Source of the DNA: CALBPI01 sp045110335
GTDB taxonomy: Bacteria > Pseudomonadota > Gammaproteobacteria > Steroidobacterales > Woeseiaceae
Direction: 5' to 3'
Assembly (NCBI GenBank): GCA_045110335.1
Contig: JBGCGB010000024.1
Location: 1 to 64,000, forward strand
Length of the DNA stretch: 64,000 nt
Below, one piece after another: positions 17,783 through 26,490 of this stretch (position 1 is the stretch's first letter; every line of letters starts with the position of its first letter). Both the position numbers and the translations under genes were made by a program. A model generated the notes under the pieces. The model was not told the DNA's origin, did no database searches, and saw only the letters and a list, made by a program, of their open reading frames with translations.

Positions 17783-18907
17783 ATGGCTGATGCGGTCGTT
17801 TTTACGTCGTCCGAACAGGCATTTATGGCTGAGGCCATCCGGTTAGCGGAATCCGCTGTACCCAACACCCATCCCAATCCGGCTGTCGGCTGTGTCATCG
17901 TCAAGGCAAACACGATTGTTGGGCGTGGACAGACGCAACCACCCGGTGGCCACCATGCAGAGATAGCCGCGCTGGAAAATTGTCCGGATGGCGCAGACGG
18001 CGCCACTGTTTTCGTGACGTTGGAACCTTGCTGCACGTATGGGCGGACGGGGCCATGTACCGACGCGCTCATAAGAGCCCGCGTTGCTCGTGTCGTGGTT
18101 GCCGTTACCGACCCCAATCCTGACGTCAATGGCGCGGGTATTGCAGCGCTGCGCTCGGCGGGCATTACCGTTGACTTGGGCCTGATGGCTGACGTGGCGA
18201 GCCGGTCGATTGAAGGCTTCCAATCCCGGATGCTGCGCGGCAGACCGTTCGTCACCTTAAAACTCGGCATGAGTCTTGATGGTGCAACCGCGATGGCGTC
18301 GGGCGAGAGTCAATGGATTACCGGTGATGCGGCTCGTCGGGATGTTCAGAGATTGCGTGCTCGTCACGCTGCAGTCATGACCGGTATCGGAACAATACTG
18401 GTTGATGATCCTTCCTTGAATGTTCGTGATGCCAGCGGGCAAGCGGTATCACGCCAACCCTGGCGGGTCGTGATTGATTCGAATCACCGAACACCCATCC
18501 AGTCGCGATGTGTCTCATTACCAGGTCATTGTTTGGTCGTTGGCTGTGGACCTGCGGAGGGTGCCGCGGCTTTGCGGGAGGCCGGTGCTCAATACGAACA
18601 GGTTGGTCGTCGCGGGGGCCATGTTGATTTAGCGGAGGCGCTTGCAGTGCTTGGCCGCTTAGAAGTGAATTCAGTGCTGGCTGAGTGCGGACCATCGCTA
18701 GCCGGGGCGTTGGTGGCCAATCGTCTGGTTGACCGCTTTGTGTTTTATATTGCGCCAGTCTTGCTCGGTAGCGTCACACGGTCGGCAATACAAACGCCTG
18801 ATTGGTTGACGCTATCACAGGGGCAGCGACTGGAGATTCAGGATTTGCGGCAGGTGGGTCAGGATATTCGTATGACGGCAGCTGTTTTGTCCGATGGAGA
18901 GACTTGA
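17783..18907 (+). CDS. ribD: Bifunctional pyrimidine deaminase/reductase RibD
   Basis: A 374-residue fusion for steps 2 and 3 of riboflavin synthesis. The N-terminal deaminase has the zinc ligands HAE (about residues 53-55) and PCCTYGRTGPC, close to the usual PCSHxGRTPPC. The C-terminal reductase domain starts near KLGMSLDGATA and contains GTILVDDPSLNVR. It lies 2 bp after nrdR, and ribE begins directly at its stop, so translational coupling is likely. Confidence 0.96.
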   Translation: MADAVVFTSSEQAFMAEAIRLAESAVPNTHPNPAVGCVIVKANTIVGRGQTQPPGGHHAEIAALENCPDGADGATVFVTLEPCCTYGRTGPCTDALIRARVARVVVAVTDPNPDVNGAGIAALRSAGITVDLGLMADVASRSIEGFQSRMLRGRPFVTLKLGMSLDGATAMASGESQWITGDAARRDVQRLRARHAAVMTGIGTILVDDPSLNVRDASGQAVSRQPWRVVIDSNHRTPIQSRCVSLPGHCLVVGCGPAEGAAALREAGAQYEQVGRRGGHVDLAEALAVLGRLEVNSVLAECGPSLAGALVANRLVDRFVFYIAPVLLGSVTRSAIQTPDWLTLSQGQRLEIQDLRQVGQDIRMTAAVLSDGET

Positions 18908-19558
18908 ATGTTCACGGGAATTATTTTGGCGGTTGGAAAGATCGCTGTGTTGGAGCCGCGCGGCGGCGATGTGCGCGTCCGCGTTGTTTGCCCGGAGTTG
19001 AAGCCTGCGCAGTTCGCGGAAGGCGAGAGTATTTGCGTATCCGGCGTCTGTCTGACGGCGCTCAATATCGATGACCAAGGCTTTTCGGCTGATGTATCCC
19101 GTGAAACGCTCGACGTGACAGCGTTTTCGCAGTGGAAGGTCGGCAGTTTAGTGAACCTGGAGCCTTCGCTGGCGTTGGGTGATCGATTGGGCGGACACCT
19201 GGTCACCGGTCATACCGACGCCGTTGGCCGGTTGGAAGCTCGCCATGACGATGCTCGCTCGGTTAGAATGACCATCAGCGTGCCGCCCGCACTCAGCCGT
19301 TATATTGCCAAGAAGGGCTCGGTCTGTGTGGATGGCACCAGTTTGACGGTCAATGAGGTGTCGGCGACCGGTTTTGACATTAATATTATTCCGCATACGG
19401 CAGACTCTACGACGCTTGGGACACTGGCCGTCGGCGATGCGGTCAATATTGAAGTGGACCTTCTGGCGCGTTATGCGGAACGATTGTTGACGGGAGATTC
19501 GAGCGCAGCATCGGCCATCAACACCGCTTTTCTCGAACAGCATGGGTTTGCTGATTAA
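18908..19558 (+). CDS. ribE: Riboflavin synthase alpha chain
   Basis: A 216-residue riboflavin synthase with two lumazine-binding repeats. The chain starts with the conserved MFTGII, and the second repeat has SVCVDGTSLTVNEV. The enzyme dismutates two 6,7-dimethyl-8-ribityllumazine molecules. Its start abuts the ribD stop. No FMN riboswitch is seen within the short gap to the next gene. Confidence 0.95.
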   Translation: MFTGIILAVGKIAVLEPRGGDVRVRVVCPELKPAQFAEGESICVSGVCLTALNIDDQGFSADVSRETLDVTAFSQWKVGSLVNLEPSLALGDRLGGHLVTGHTDAVGRLEARHDDARSVRMTISVPPALSRYIAKKGSVCVDGTSLTVNEVSATGFDINIIPHTADSTTLGTLAVGDAVNIEVDLLARYAERLLTGDSSAASAINTAFLEQHGFAD

Positions 19559-19619
19559 CCCGCCATCGCGATGACGTCATTCGTGCGCCATCGGGAGCAA
19601 CAAAGGTAAGGATCAAATC

Positions 19620-20768
19620 ATGAGCACGGTAAAACTGGCTAGCAGCCAAAGCTCTAGTTTCGCACCGATCGAAAAAATTCTGGAACGTCTACAAGCCGGT
19701 GAAATGGTTATCATGGTTGATGATGAAGATCGCGAAAATGAAGGCGATCTGATCATGTTAGCGAGCAAAGTAACGCCCGAGTCTATCAACTACATGGCAC
19801 GCTATGGTCGTGGCCTCATTTGTATGACGATGACGCGCGAACGATGTGAACGATTGCGTTTACCGTTGATGGTGAGCGGGACGGATGTTCAGCAAAGTAC
19901 TAACTTCACTGTGTCTATCGAAGCAGCGGAAGGCATCACGACCGGTATTTCTGCACATGATCGCGCGCGCACGGTTCAGGTCGCGGTGGATCCGGAAGCC
20001 AACGCAGAAGATCTAGTGCAACCGGGCCATATCTTTCCGGTAATGGCGCAGCCCGGCGGTGTCCTAACGCGAGCAGGCCACACGGAAGCCGGATGCGATC
20101 TGGCCAGGCTTGCGGGCGAGGTCGAGCCGGCTTCGGTTATCGTCGAGATTCTGAATGAAGATGGCACGATGGCGCGTCGCCCCGATTTGGAAACGTTTGC
20201 GAAGTCACATGATTTACTGATCGGCACCATCGCGGACTTGATTCGCTATCGTCTCGAGAAAGAGATTTCTGTGGAGAGAATTTACAGCGTACCGGCACCA
20301 ACGGCGTTCGGTGAGTTTCAATTACATGCGTTCGAAGATTACGTGCACCGCAATGTACATTTGGCGCTTGTTTATGGCGATCTCACGGCGGTCGATGAAG
20401 TGCCGCTCGTCCGTGTGCATGTAGCAGACACGCTTGGCGACGTCATCGGTATTGAAGACCGCCGCCTTGGTTGGCCGATTCGTGACGCGATGCGGCGGGT
20501 CGCCGAAGCGGGTGCCGGCGTCGTCGTGTTGCTGCGATATCCGGAAGGGCCACGTGACCTGATTGATAGTTTGCAAGCGCTAGCAGCCGATGACGATGTC
20601 GCTACCAAGCCTGCAGCACCCGAGAACGAGTTAAGGCAGTACGGTGTCGGTGCACAAATTCTTCGCGAATTGGGTGTTAGACGGATGCGCGTTTTGTCGG
20701 CACCTGTTCAAATGCACGCCATTTCCGGATTCGGCCTTGAAGTGGTCGAATACATCGATAACGGTTAG
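19620..20768 (+). CDS. ribB: DHBP synthase fused to a degenerate GTP cyclohydrolase II domain
   Basis: A 382-residue protein. The N-terminal half (about residues 12-210) is 3,4-dihydroxy-2-butanone-4-phosphate synthase, with the acidic loop DDEDRENEGDL and the GHTEAGCDLARL motif. The C-terminal half aligns with the GTP cyclohydrolase II fold (VRVHVADTLGDV..., YGVGAQILRELGVRRMRVL) but has no cysteine at all, so the zinc-binding C-x10-C-x-C is missing and that activity is expected to be lost. Such RibB proteins with an inactive RibA-like tail are known in gammaproteobacteria; a separate ribA is expected elsewhere. AAGG precedes the ATG. Confidence 0.93.
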   Translation: MSTVKLASSQSSSFAPIEKILERLQAGEMVIMVDDEDRENEGDLIMLASKVTPESINYMARYGRGLICMTMTRERCERLRLPLMVSGTDVQQSTNFTVSIEAAEGITTGISAHDRARTVQVAVDPEANAEDLVQPGHIFPVMAQPGGVLTRAGHTEAGCDLARLAGEVEPASVIVEILNEDGTMARRPDLETFAKSHDLLIGTIADLIRYRLEKEISVERIYSVPAPTAFGEFQLHAFEDYVHRNVHLALVYGDLTAVDEVPLVRVHVADTLGDVIGIEDRRLGWPIRDAMRRVAEAGAGVVVLLRYPEGPRDLIDSLQALAADDDVATKPAAPENELRQYGVGAQILRELGVRRMRVLSAPVQMHAISGFGLEVVEYIDNG

Positions 20769-20794
20769 ACGACTAGATTTTCCAAGGAACCTGA

Positions 20795-21268
20795 ATGCAG
20801 GACATCAAAACGATTGAAGGCGAGTTGACGATCAATGGTGGTCGTTTCGCGATAGCAGCGGCACGTTTTAACGATTTTATCGTTTCCAAATTAGTCGACG
20901 GTGCTGTCGATACGCTTTCCCGACACGGCGTCGATAAAGGCGATATCGAACTGGCCTGGGCGCCTGGCGCCTGGGAGCTGCCGTTGGTCGCTGACAAATT
21001 ATGTGCGACACGGCGATTCGATGCGGTGATCGTTTTGGGTGCCGTGATTCGCGGCGCAACGCCACATTTTGAGTATGTCTCCGGAGGCTGTGCCAGGGGC
21101 GTTGCTGCGGCTTCCGAGCGTCACGGCTTGCCTGTTATCTTCGGTGTGCTCACGGTCGATAGTATCGAACAAGCTATCGAACGTGCTGGCACAAAGGCCG
21201 GCAACAAGGGCGCCGAGGCAGCGGCGGCGGCCATCGAGATGGTCAACCTGATTCGGAAGTTGGACTGA
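20795..21268 (+). CDS. ribH: Lumazine synthase
   Basis: A 157-residue 6,7-dimethyl-8-ribityllumazine synthase, the penultimate riboflavin step. Key segments are AARFNDFI near the N-terminus, the WAPGAWELP loop, and GAVIRGATPHFEYV with the catalytic histidine. AAGGA lies 7-8 bases before the ATG. It is followed by nusB after 3 bp, as in many gammaproteobacteria. Confidence 0.96.
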   Translation: MQDIKTIEGELTINGGRFAIAAARFNDFIVSKLVDGAVDTLSRHGVDKGDIELAWAPGAWELPLVADKLCATRRFDAVIVLGAVIRGATPHFEYVSGGCARGVAAASERHGLPVIFGVLTVDSIEQAIERAGTKAGNKGAEAAAAAIEMVNLIRKLD

Positions 21269-21271
21269 ACG

Positions 21272-21718
21272 ATGACGGGACGTCAAGCGACGGGAAATCG
21301 TCGCCACACTCGCGCTTTACTCGTGCAAGCGCACTATCAGCAGCAATTGGACGATACGTCGCAAACGGAGTTGCTACTTCAGTTTAAAGAGCGTCGCGAA
21401 TACGAACGCGTCGATCCGGACTATTTCGCGTTGTTGCTGAAAGAGTCTTTCGCGCTGTTGGATGATTTGAGCCGAGAAATCACGACCTTTGCTGATCGTG
21501 ATTATGATCAACTCAATCCCGTTGAAATCGCCATACTCAGAGTTGGCCTGACCGAGTTAAAATCGCACATCGAAGTTCCGTACCGTGTTGTGATTAATGA
21601 GGCCGTGGAGCTCGCACGGAAGTTCGGTGCGGAAGACGGGCATAAGTACGTCAATGCCATACTGGATCGCGCTGCTAGGCAGCATCGTGTCGCTGAAACG
21701 TCTGCCGGTAAGTCCTGA
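21272..21718 (+). CDS. nusB: Transcription antitermination factor NusB
   Basis: A 148-residue all-helical NusB, which with NusE (S10) binds boxA RNA during rRNA antitermination. Visible features are the basic N-terminus with RRHTRALLVQAHYQQQL, the central LNPVEIAILRVGLTEL helix, and the terminal VPYRVVINEAVELARKFGAEDGHKYVNAILD signature. Encoded in the rib-nusB-thiL arrangement. Confidence 0.95.
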   Translation: MTGRQATGNRRHTRALLVQAHYQQQLDDTSQTELLLQFKERREYERVDPDYFALLLKESFALLDDLSREITTFADRDYDQLNPVEIAILRVGLTELKSHIEVPYRVVINEAVELARKFGAEDGHKYVNAILDRAARQHRVAETSAGKS

Positions 21719-21725
21719 TTCGGCA

Positions 21726-22649
21726 ATGAATGAGTTCGAAATCATTCGGCACTTTTTTGACGATCCGTATGGTGATGCAACCGTTGGTATTGGTGACGAT
21801 GCCGCAATCATTTCGCCGCCGTCGAACGTGCCCCTAGCGATCGCGGTTGATACGCTGATCGAAGGTCGTCATTTTCCGGCCGGCACGCACGCGGAAGACA
21901 TCGGGTACCGGGCACTCGCGGTCAATTTGAGTGATCTGGCTGCGATGGCTGCAACACCGAAATTTTACACCTTGGCATTGACCTTTCCGGAGTTTGACCA
22001 ACGTTGGCTTAGCGATTTTAGTGGCGCGATGCATGCGTTGGCCAAATCGTTTGACGTTCAGTTGATCGGGGGTGATACCACGCGCGGTGAGTTGTCGATC
22101 ACAGTGCAGGCGATTGGTTATCAACAAGTCAAAGCAGTGACGCGCGGTGGCGGGCAGCCGGGTGACTTAATTGTCGTCAGTGGCACGCTTGGCGACGCCG
22201 CCGCCGGTTTGGTATATGCCACGACAGAAGTTGATGAGACGACGCCTGAGCATTTTCTGCGGCAGAGATTCCTGCGTCCTACGCCAAGAGTCGCGATGGG
22301 GCGTTCTCTCTCCGGGATCGCGACGGCGGCGATTGATATCTCCGATGGACTGGCCGCCGACGTTGGCCACATCGCACATGCGTCGCGCTGTGCAGCAAGG
22401 ATTGATGCCAAAGCGTTACCTTTGTCAGCAGCATTAGTGGGATCACGTGGCCGCGATGAGGCCATGCGGTTGGCGTTGAATGGTGGTGATGACTATGAAC
22501 TGTGCTTTACGGTTCCCGCCGATACAGATATGGGTCAGCTTGATGGTTGTACCGTGATCGGTAGTCTTGCACCGGGAGAGGGTGTGCAGGTTGATCATGC
22601 GCCGGCCAATTTCTCGATCGCCAAAACGGGATACAAGCATTTTGGATAA
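21726..22649 (+). CDS. thiL: Thiamine-monophosphate kinase
   Basis: A 307-residue enzyme that phosphorylates thiamine phosphate to thiamine pyrophosphate. It belongs to the AIRS/PurM superfamily; visible marks are EFEIIRHFF at the N-terminus, GIGDDAAI, the LSDLAAMAATP metal-binding helix, GGDTTRGELSI and DISDGLAADVGHI. The start at 21726, 7 bp after nusB, matches the family N-terminus; the longer frame runs into nusB. Confidence 0.95.
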   Translation: MNEFEIIRHFFDDPYGDATVGIGDDAAIISPPSNVPLAIAVDTLIEGRHFPAGTHAEDIGYRALAVNLSDLAAMAATPKFYTLALTFPEFDQRWLSDFSGAMHALAKSFDVQLIGGDTTRGELSITVQAIGYQQVKAVTRGGGQPGDLIVVSGTLGDAAAGLVYATTEVDETTPEHFLRQRFLRPTPRVAMGRSLSGIATAAIDISDGLAADVGHIAHASRCAARIDAKALPLSAALVGSRGRDEAMRLALNGGDDYELCFTVPADTDMGQLDGCTVIGSLAPGEGVQVDHAPANFSIAKTGYKHFG

Positions 22650-23139
22650 GAAGAGCGCAGCCATCCCTTCACTGCGGACAGTGCTCACTGATCCGATACA
22701 TTTTCTGGCGTTCGGTTTCGGTGTCGGCGTCTCACGGATTGCGCCCGGCACCCTTGGTAGTGTTTGGGGCATCTTGCTAGCGGCGATTACCGTTCGTTAC
22801 GGTTTGCTGGTCGAAGTATCGATTGCTGTTGGATTATGTCTAGTGGGCGTTTACATATGTGGCGAGAGCTCTCGTCGCTTGGGCGTTCATGACCATGGTG
22901 GCATCGTTTGGGATGAGATCGCTGGCGCTTATTTGATTTGCTTACCATTGCCGAGGTCTTGGCCATTTTTACTCGCGGCGTTTGTCGTTTTCAGAGTGCT
23001 GGATATTGTTAAACCTTGGCCGATTAGAGAACTGGATCACAGACTCCATGGTGGTCTCGGAATTATGCTAGATGACATCGCAGCCGCCCTGATTGGTGCG
23101 GCTTTGTTGTCACTAGGATACGGAGCAATGATGCTCTGA
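22642..23139 (+). CDS. pgpA: Phosphatidylglycerophosphatase A
   Basis: A ~165-residue integral membrane phosphatase that makes phosphatidylglycerol from phosphatidylglycerophosphate. The family opening DPIHFLAFGFGVGVSRIAPGTLGS is present, with several hydrophobic helices and the acidic motif IVWDEIAGAYLICL; RVLDIVKPWPIRELD and MLDDIAAAL follow. The most likely start is TTG at 22642, overlapping thiL by 8 bp, since it gives the usual ~15 residues before the NPWHLL-type segment; the start remains uncertain. Confidence 0.9.
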   Translation: MDKKSAAIPSLRTVLTDPIHFLAFGFGVGVSRIAPGTLGSVWGILLAAITVRYGLLVEVSIAVGLCLVGVYICGESSRRLGVHDHGGIVWDEIAGAYLICLPLPRSWPFLLAAFVVFRVLDIVKPWPIRELDHRLHGGLGIMLDDIAAALIGAALLSLGYGAMML

Positions 23140-23152
23140 TACGAGGCTTTTT

Positions 23153-24484
23153 ATGGCGACGCCCGCTGTTGAGACTTCCGGTTCACGCCAACCAGATTCG
23201 CCGTCGCAAAAAGCGGTGCCAGAGAAATTCGGTAAGTACGTCATTGTCAATGAGGTAGGTCGTGGCAGCACCGGAACGGTGTATCTCTCGCACGACCCAT
23301 ACTACCGCCGCGATGTGGCTATCAAAGTCTATGATATCGGATCTTCCGAAACAGAAGCGGAACGGGCTCGCGTTACACGCAAGATGTTCTTCAATGAAGC
23401 GCACATGGTTGGCATGTTGCAGCATCCGAACATCATGCCGATCTATGATGCCGGCGAAGAAAACGACCAGTACTATGTCGTCACCGAGCATATCCATGGC
23501 GCAAGAACCCTAGCTTCTTATTGCAAGCCCGATCGCTTGCTACCCGTCGACGACGTGATCGAAATCATTTACAAGACGGCCAAGGCGCTACACTACGCGC
23601 ACGGACGCGGCGTCATTCATCGGGATATCAAACCCAGCAATATCATGTTGACGATGGACAACGATGTCCGTCTGATTGACTTCGGTATTGCGTTGATCAA
23701 AGACGCGGAAGTATCGCGCATTGAAGGCATCGCCGGGTCGCCAAGTTATATGTCGCCGGAACAGGTTCAATCCGAAGAGCTGACCAATCGATCCGATTTG
23801 TATTCGCTCGGCGCCGTCATGTACGAAATGTTGACGGGCTTCCGACCATTCCGCGCCGGCAACCTATCGAAACTCTTGCATCAAATTGTTTTCGCAACGC
23901 CGCCGCCGATTCATCGCTATCGCGAGGATATTTCGGATCAACTCGAGAACATTGTTGCGGTTCTGTTGCAGAAGAGCCCCGAAAAGCGTTATGCGAACGG
24001 ACTAGCACTGGCTGCGGAGCTGACGCATGTTTATCAGGACTTGCGAGCCAAAGCCGATCAGTTCGACAACCAAGAGCAATTCGATCTGCTGAGACGTCTG
24101 AGCTTTTTTCATGACTTTTCACATTCCGAAATCTGGGAAGTGCTTCGGGCAGGTGATATCAGCGAATACGAAGATGGCGATGACATTGTTCGCGAGGGCG
24201 AGATCGATGATCGATTTTATATCATCGTTTCGGGTTCGGCCGGCGTGATCGCTGGTGGCAAAGAAGTGGGTACGCTTGCGCGTGGCGACTGTTTTGGTGA
24301 GTCGAGCTACCTGAGCGAAGCGAAGCGAAATGCGTCCATTCGTGCCACGTCACCGGTTAACTTGCTTCGTGTCAGCTCTACACTGATGGAGCAGGTCTCG
24401 TCGAGTTGTCAGCTGCGGTTCAACAAGGTGTTCTTGCGCTCGTTGATTGAGCGTTTGCAGCGCGCGGGCGGTCCGCAAACCTAA
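23153..24484 (+). CDS. Ser/Thr protein kinase fused to a cyclic-nucleotide-binding domain
   Basis: A 443-residue soluble protein. Residues ~28-290 are a Hanks-type kinase: glycine loop GRGSTGTV, Lys58 in VAIKVY, catalytic loop HRDIKPSN (~155), DFG (~176), and SPE in place of APE in the activation segment. It is an RD kinase with every catalytic residue in place. Residues ~310-430 form a cNMP/CAP-type effector domain (VREGEIDDRFYIIVSGSAGV, GDCFGESSYLSEAKRNASIRA). There is no transmembrane segment or PASTA repeat. The tandem suggests kinase control by a cyclic nucleotide, though the phosphate-cassette arginine appears in a variant context (EAKRNASI). Substrates unknown. Confidence 0.85.
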   Translation: MATPAVETSGSRQPDSPSQKAVPEKFGKYVIVNEVGRGSTGTVYLSHDPYYRRDVAIKVYDIGSSETEAERARVTRKMFFNEAHMVGMLQHPNIMPIYDAGEENDQYYVVTEHIHGARTLASYCKPDRLLPVDDVIEIIYKTAKALHYAHGRGVIHRDIKPSNIMLTMDNDVRLIDFGIALIKDAEVSRIEGIAGSPSYMSPEQVQSEELTNRSDLYSLGAVMYEMLTGFRPFRAGNLSKLLHQIVFATPPPIHRYREDISDQLENIVAVLLQKSPEKRYANGLALAAELTHVYQDLRAKADQFDNQEQFDLLRRLSFFHDFSHSEIWEVLRAGDISEYEDGDDIVREGEIDDRFYIIVSGSAGVIAGGKEVGTLARGDCFGESSYLSEAKRNASIRATSPVNLLRVSSTLMEQVSSSCQLRFNKVFLRSLIERLQRAGGPQT

Positions 24485-24494
24485 GCTAAGTGAT

Positions 24495-24731
24495 TTAGTC
24501 TTGCAGCGGCTTGGGTTCGTCTGCCAGCCCCGCATCCTGAAGTAGCACCGCTACGCGCTGCTCAACATCCGTTAAGGCCTTTTGGCAATCTTTCGTCAGG
24601 CTGACCCCGCGCTCAAACTTCGACATTGCAGCCTCAAGCGGCAAGTCGCCCGTCTCAAGCTCATCGACGAGCGTCTCCAACTCGGCGAGTGATTTTTCGA
24701 GATCAACGCTGCTTTTCTTTGCCTTGGCCAT
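24495..24731 (-). CDS. xseB: Exodeoxyribonuclease VII small subunit
   Basis: A 78-residue helical protein with the XseB signature LEKSLAELETLVDELETGDLPLEAAMSKFERGV. It joins XseA to form a nuclease that degrades single-stranded DNA. In many relatives xseB heads an xseB-ispA-dxs operon; here it is isolated, ending 10 bp from the convergent kinase gene with no ispA or dxs behind it. Confidence 0.93.
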   Translation of the reverse strand: MAKAKKSSVDLEKSLAELETLVDELETGDLPLEAAMSKFERGVSLTKDCQKALTDVEQRVAVLLQDAGLADEPKPLQD

Positions 24732-24895
24732 AACGTTCTGCTCTTGCCTGATATGCGGACACTATACCCACTCAAACGCGTGGCGCAATCTCTGTGTCGA
24801 AGCACCGATCAGGTTGTCGATGGCGGATTGGGGTGCAGTCATCCGTGGCTCTCCTGTTATCATAGTGCATTGAATGGCACTGACAGACATATCCC

Positions 24896-26452
24896 ATGGT
24901 TGAAACAATCGTAATCGTAGGTGGCGGTAGCGCCGGATGGATGACAGCGGCGGCTTTGGCGGCCCGCGTGAAAGGCATCAAGATCAAGCTTATTGAATCG
25001 TCCGATATCCCGATTATCGGGGTTGGTGAATCCACGATCGTACCGATGGTGGACTATATGGCCGGGCTTGGTCTGGAAGAGGCCGATTGGATGGGCAAGG
25101 TCAATGCGACCTATAAAAGCGCGATTCGGTTTAACGACTTCTACAAAAAGGACGAAGGCTTCTTCTACACGTTTGAGCCTATGCAGTCCGTTGAAGGTCG
25201 TCCGATCAATCGCTACTGGCACAACCGCTATCTCTCGGACCCCGCTAATGTTGATCGTATGTCATTCTATGATTACTGCTTCATCACGCCCGATGTGCTG
25301 AATCGTGGCGGAACTATTCGCTCGTTCATGCCCGCCGGGCCTTCGTATCACGTCGATGCGGGTTTGCTGGGGGCGTTTCTTGCTGACTATTCCACGGAGC
25401 GCGGCGTTGAGCGGATTATCGATACGATCGAAGGCGTTGAACGCGATGAGAAAGGTAATATTTCCCGATTGATTCGTGAGAACGGCGAGCCACTGGAAGC
25501 CGATCTCTTTATCGATTGCACCGGTTTCCGGTCGCTCTTGTTGGGGCAGACACTCGAAGAGCCGTTCGATGAGTACTACGACTATTTGTTTAACAACAAA
25601 GCCGTCGCGTTGCGCTTTCCTTACGAAGACGCGCAGAAAGAGATGGTCTCGTACACCAATTGCACGGCGCAGTCGGCAGGCTGGATTTGGGAAGTGCCGT
25701 TGTTTTCCCGTAAGGGTTCGGGCTATGTCTATTGCGATCGCTATGTCTCGCCAGATCAAGCCGAGACGGAGTTTCGACAGTTCCTGGGCGAAGACCGGGT
25801 AAAAGATGTCGAGGCACGCCATTTGGATATTCGTGTCGGTAAGCATCGCAACGTTTGGTCGCACAATTGCATCGCGATTGGTCTCTCGGCCGGCTTCATG
25901 GAGCCTTTGGAGTCGACCGGCTTGTTTGCGGTTCAACTGCAAGCCGAAACACTAGCCAACATGCTCGCTGGCGGGCGTAATGATTACAATATCGGCGATG
26001 TCTCGATGTACAACGACATCGTCACCGACTTTTTTGAGCATGTCAGGGATTTTCTGTGTGCTCATTACATGCTGACCACACGAGAAGACAGCGCTTATTG
26101 GCGTGATGTGAAATATGGCATGAAGGTGTCCGACAAGCTCACGGAAATTCTGCGTTATGGTCGACTGACCTTCGTTGATGCGCCGGTGATCAAACAGATG
26201 TTTCGACCGACCTTTGCGGACTACAGCTTCACTGACGGTTGGGAAGCTGTGCTGATTGGCATGAATCATATGCCATTCAATTATGGCCAGTTCAGAACCG
26301 GCGCGGGTCCGTTCGAGAAAGCAATCGTTGACAACCTATCCAAGGCAGATATCTTTCAATCCGAAATGGCGAACTTCAAACAACAAGAAATGGTTAAACT
26401 GCCGTCCCATCTTGATTATCTAAAGACAAACATATTTACCGATGCGAAATAA
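24896..26452 (+). CDS. Flavin-dependent tryptophan halogenase family protein
   Basis: A 518-residue FAD enzyme of the tryptophan halogenase (PrnA/RebH-like) family. Visible features are the N-terminal GGGSAGWMTAAAL nucleotide-binding loop, GVGESTIVP (42-50), the position-conserved Lys74 in ATYKSAIRF that carries the chloramine in known halogenases, WIWEVP (263-268) matching WxWxIP, and EPLESTGLF in the halide region. Together these support a real halogenase fold with catalytic residues. The substrate may be tryptophan, another indole or something larger. No NRPS, PKS or flavin reductase gene is adjacent. Confidence 0.88.
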   Translation: MVETIVIVGGGSAGWMTAAALAARVKGIKIKLIESSDIPIIGVGESTIVPMVDYMAGLGLEEADWMGKVNATYKSAIRFNDFYKKDEGFFYTFEPMQSVEGRPINRYWHNRYLSDPANVDRMSFYDYCFITPDVLNRGGTIRSFMPAGPSYHVDAGLLGAFLADYSTERGVERIIDTIEGVERDEKGNISRLIRENGEPLEADLFIDCTGFRSLLLGQTLEEPFDEYYDYLFNNKAVALRFPYEDAQKEMVSYTNCTAQSAGWIWEVPLFSRKGSGYVYCDRYVSPDQAETEFRQFLGEDRVKDVEARHLDIRVGKHRNVWSHNCIAIGLSAGFMEPLESTGLFAVQLQAETLANMLAGGRNDYNIGDVSMYNDIVTDFFEHVRDFLCAHYMLTTREDSAYWRDVKYGMKVSDKLTEILRYGRLTFVDAPVIKQMFRPTFADYSFTDGWEAVLIGMNHMPFNYGQFRTGAGPFEKAIVDNLSKADIFQSEMANFKQQEMVKLPSHLDYLKTNIFTDAK

Positions 26453-26490
26453 AATGATGGTGCATCCAGCTCTCGTAGTTATGGTGGCGG

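Noticed and set aside
19559..19619. FMN riboswitch before ribB
   Set aside because: The gap is ~60 bp, too short for an RFN element, and the conserved helices are not seen.
25262..25942. 226-codon minus-strand frame inside the halogenase gene
   Set aside because: Antisense shadow; no ribosome site or recognisable motif, and the plus-strand gene has all halogenase motifs.
24896..26452. Secondary-metabolite biosynthetic cluster
   Set aside because: Only the halogenase is present; neighbours are xseB and parE, both housekeeping.
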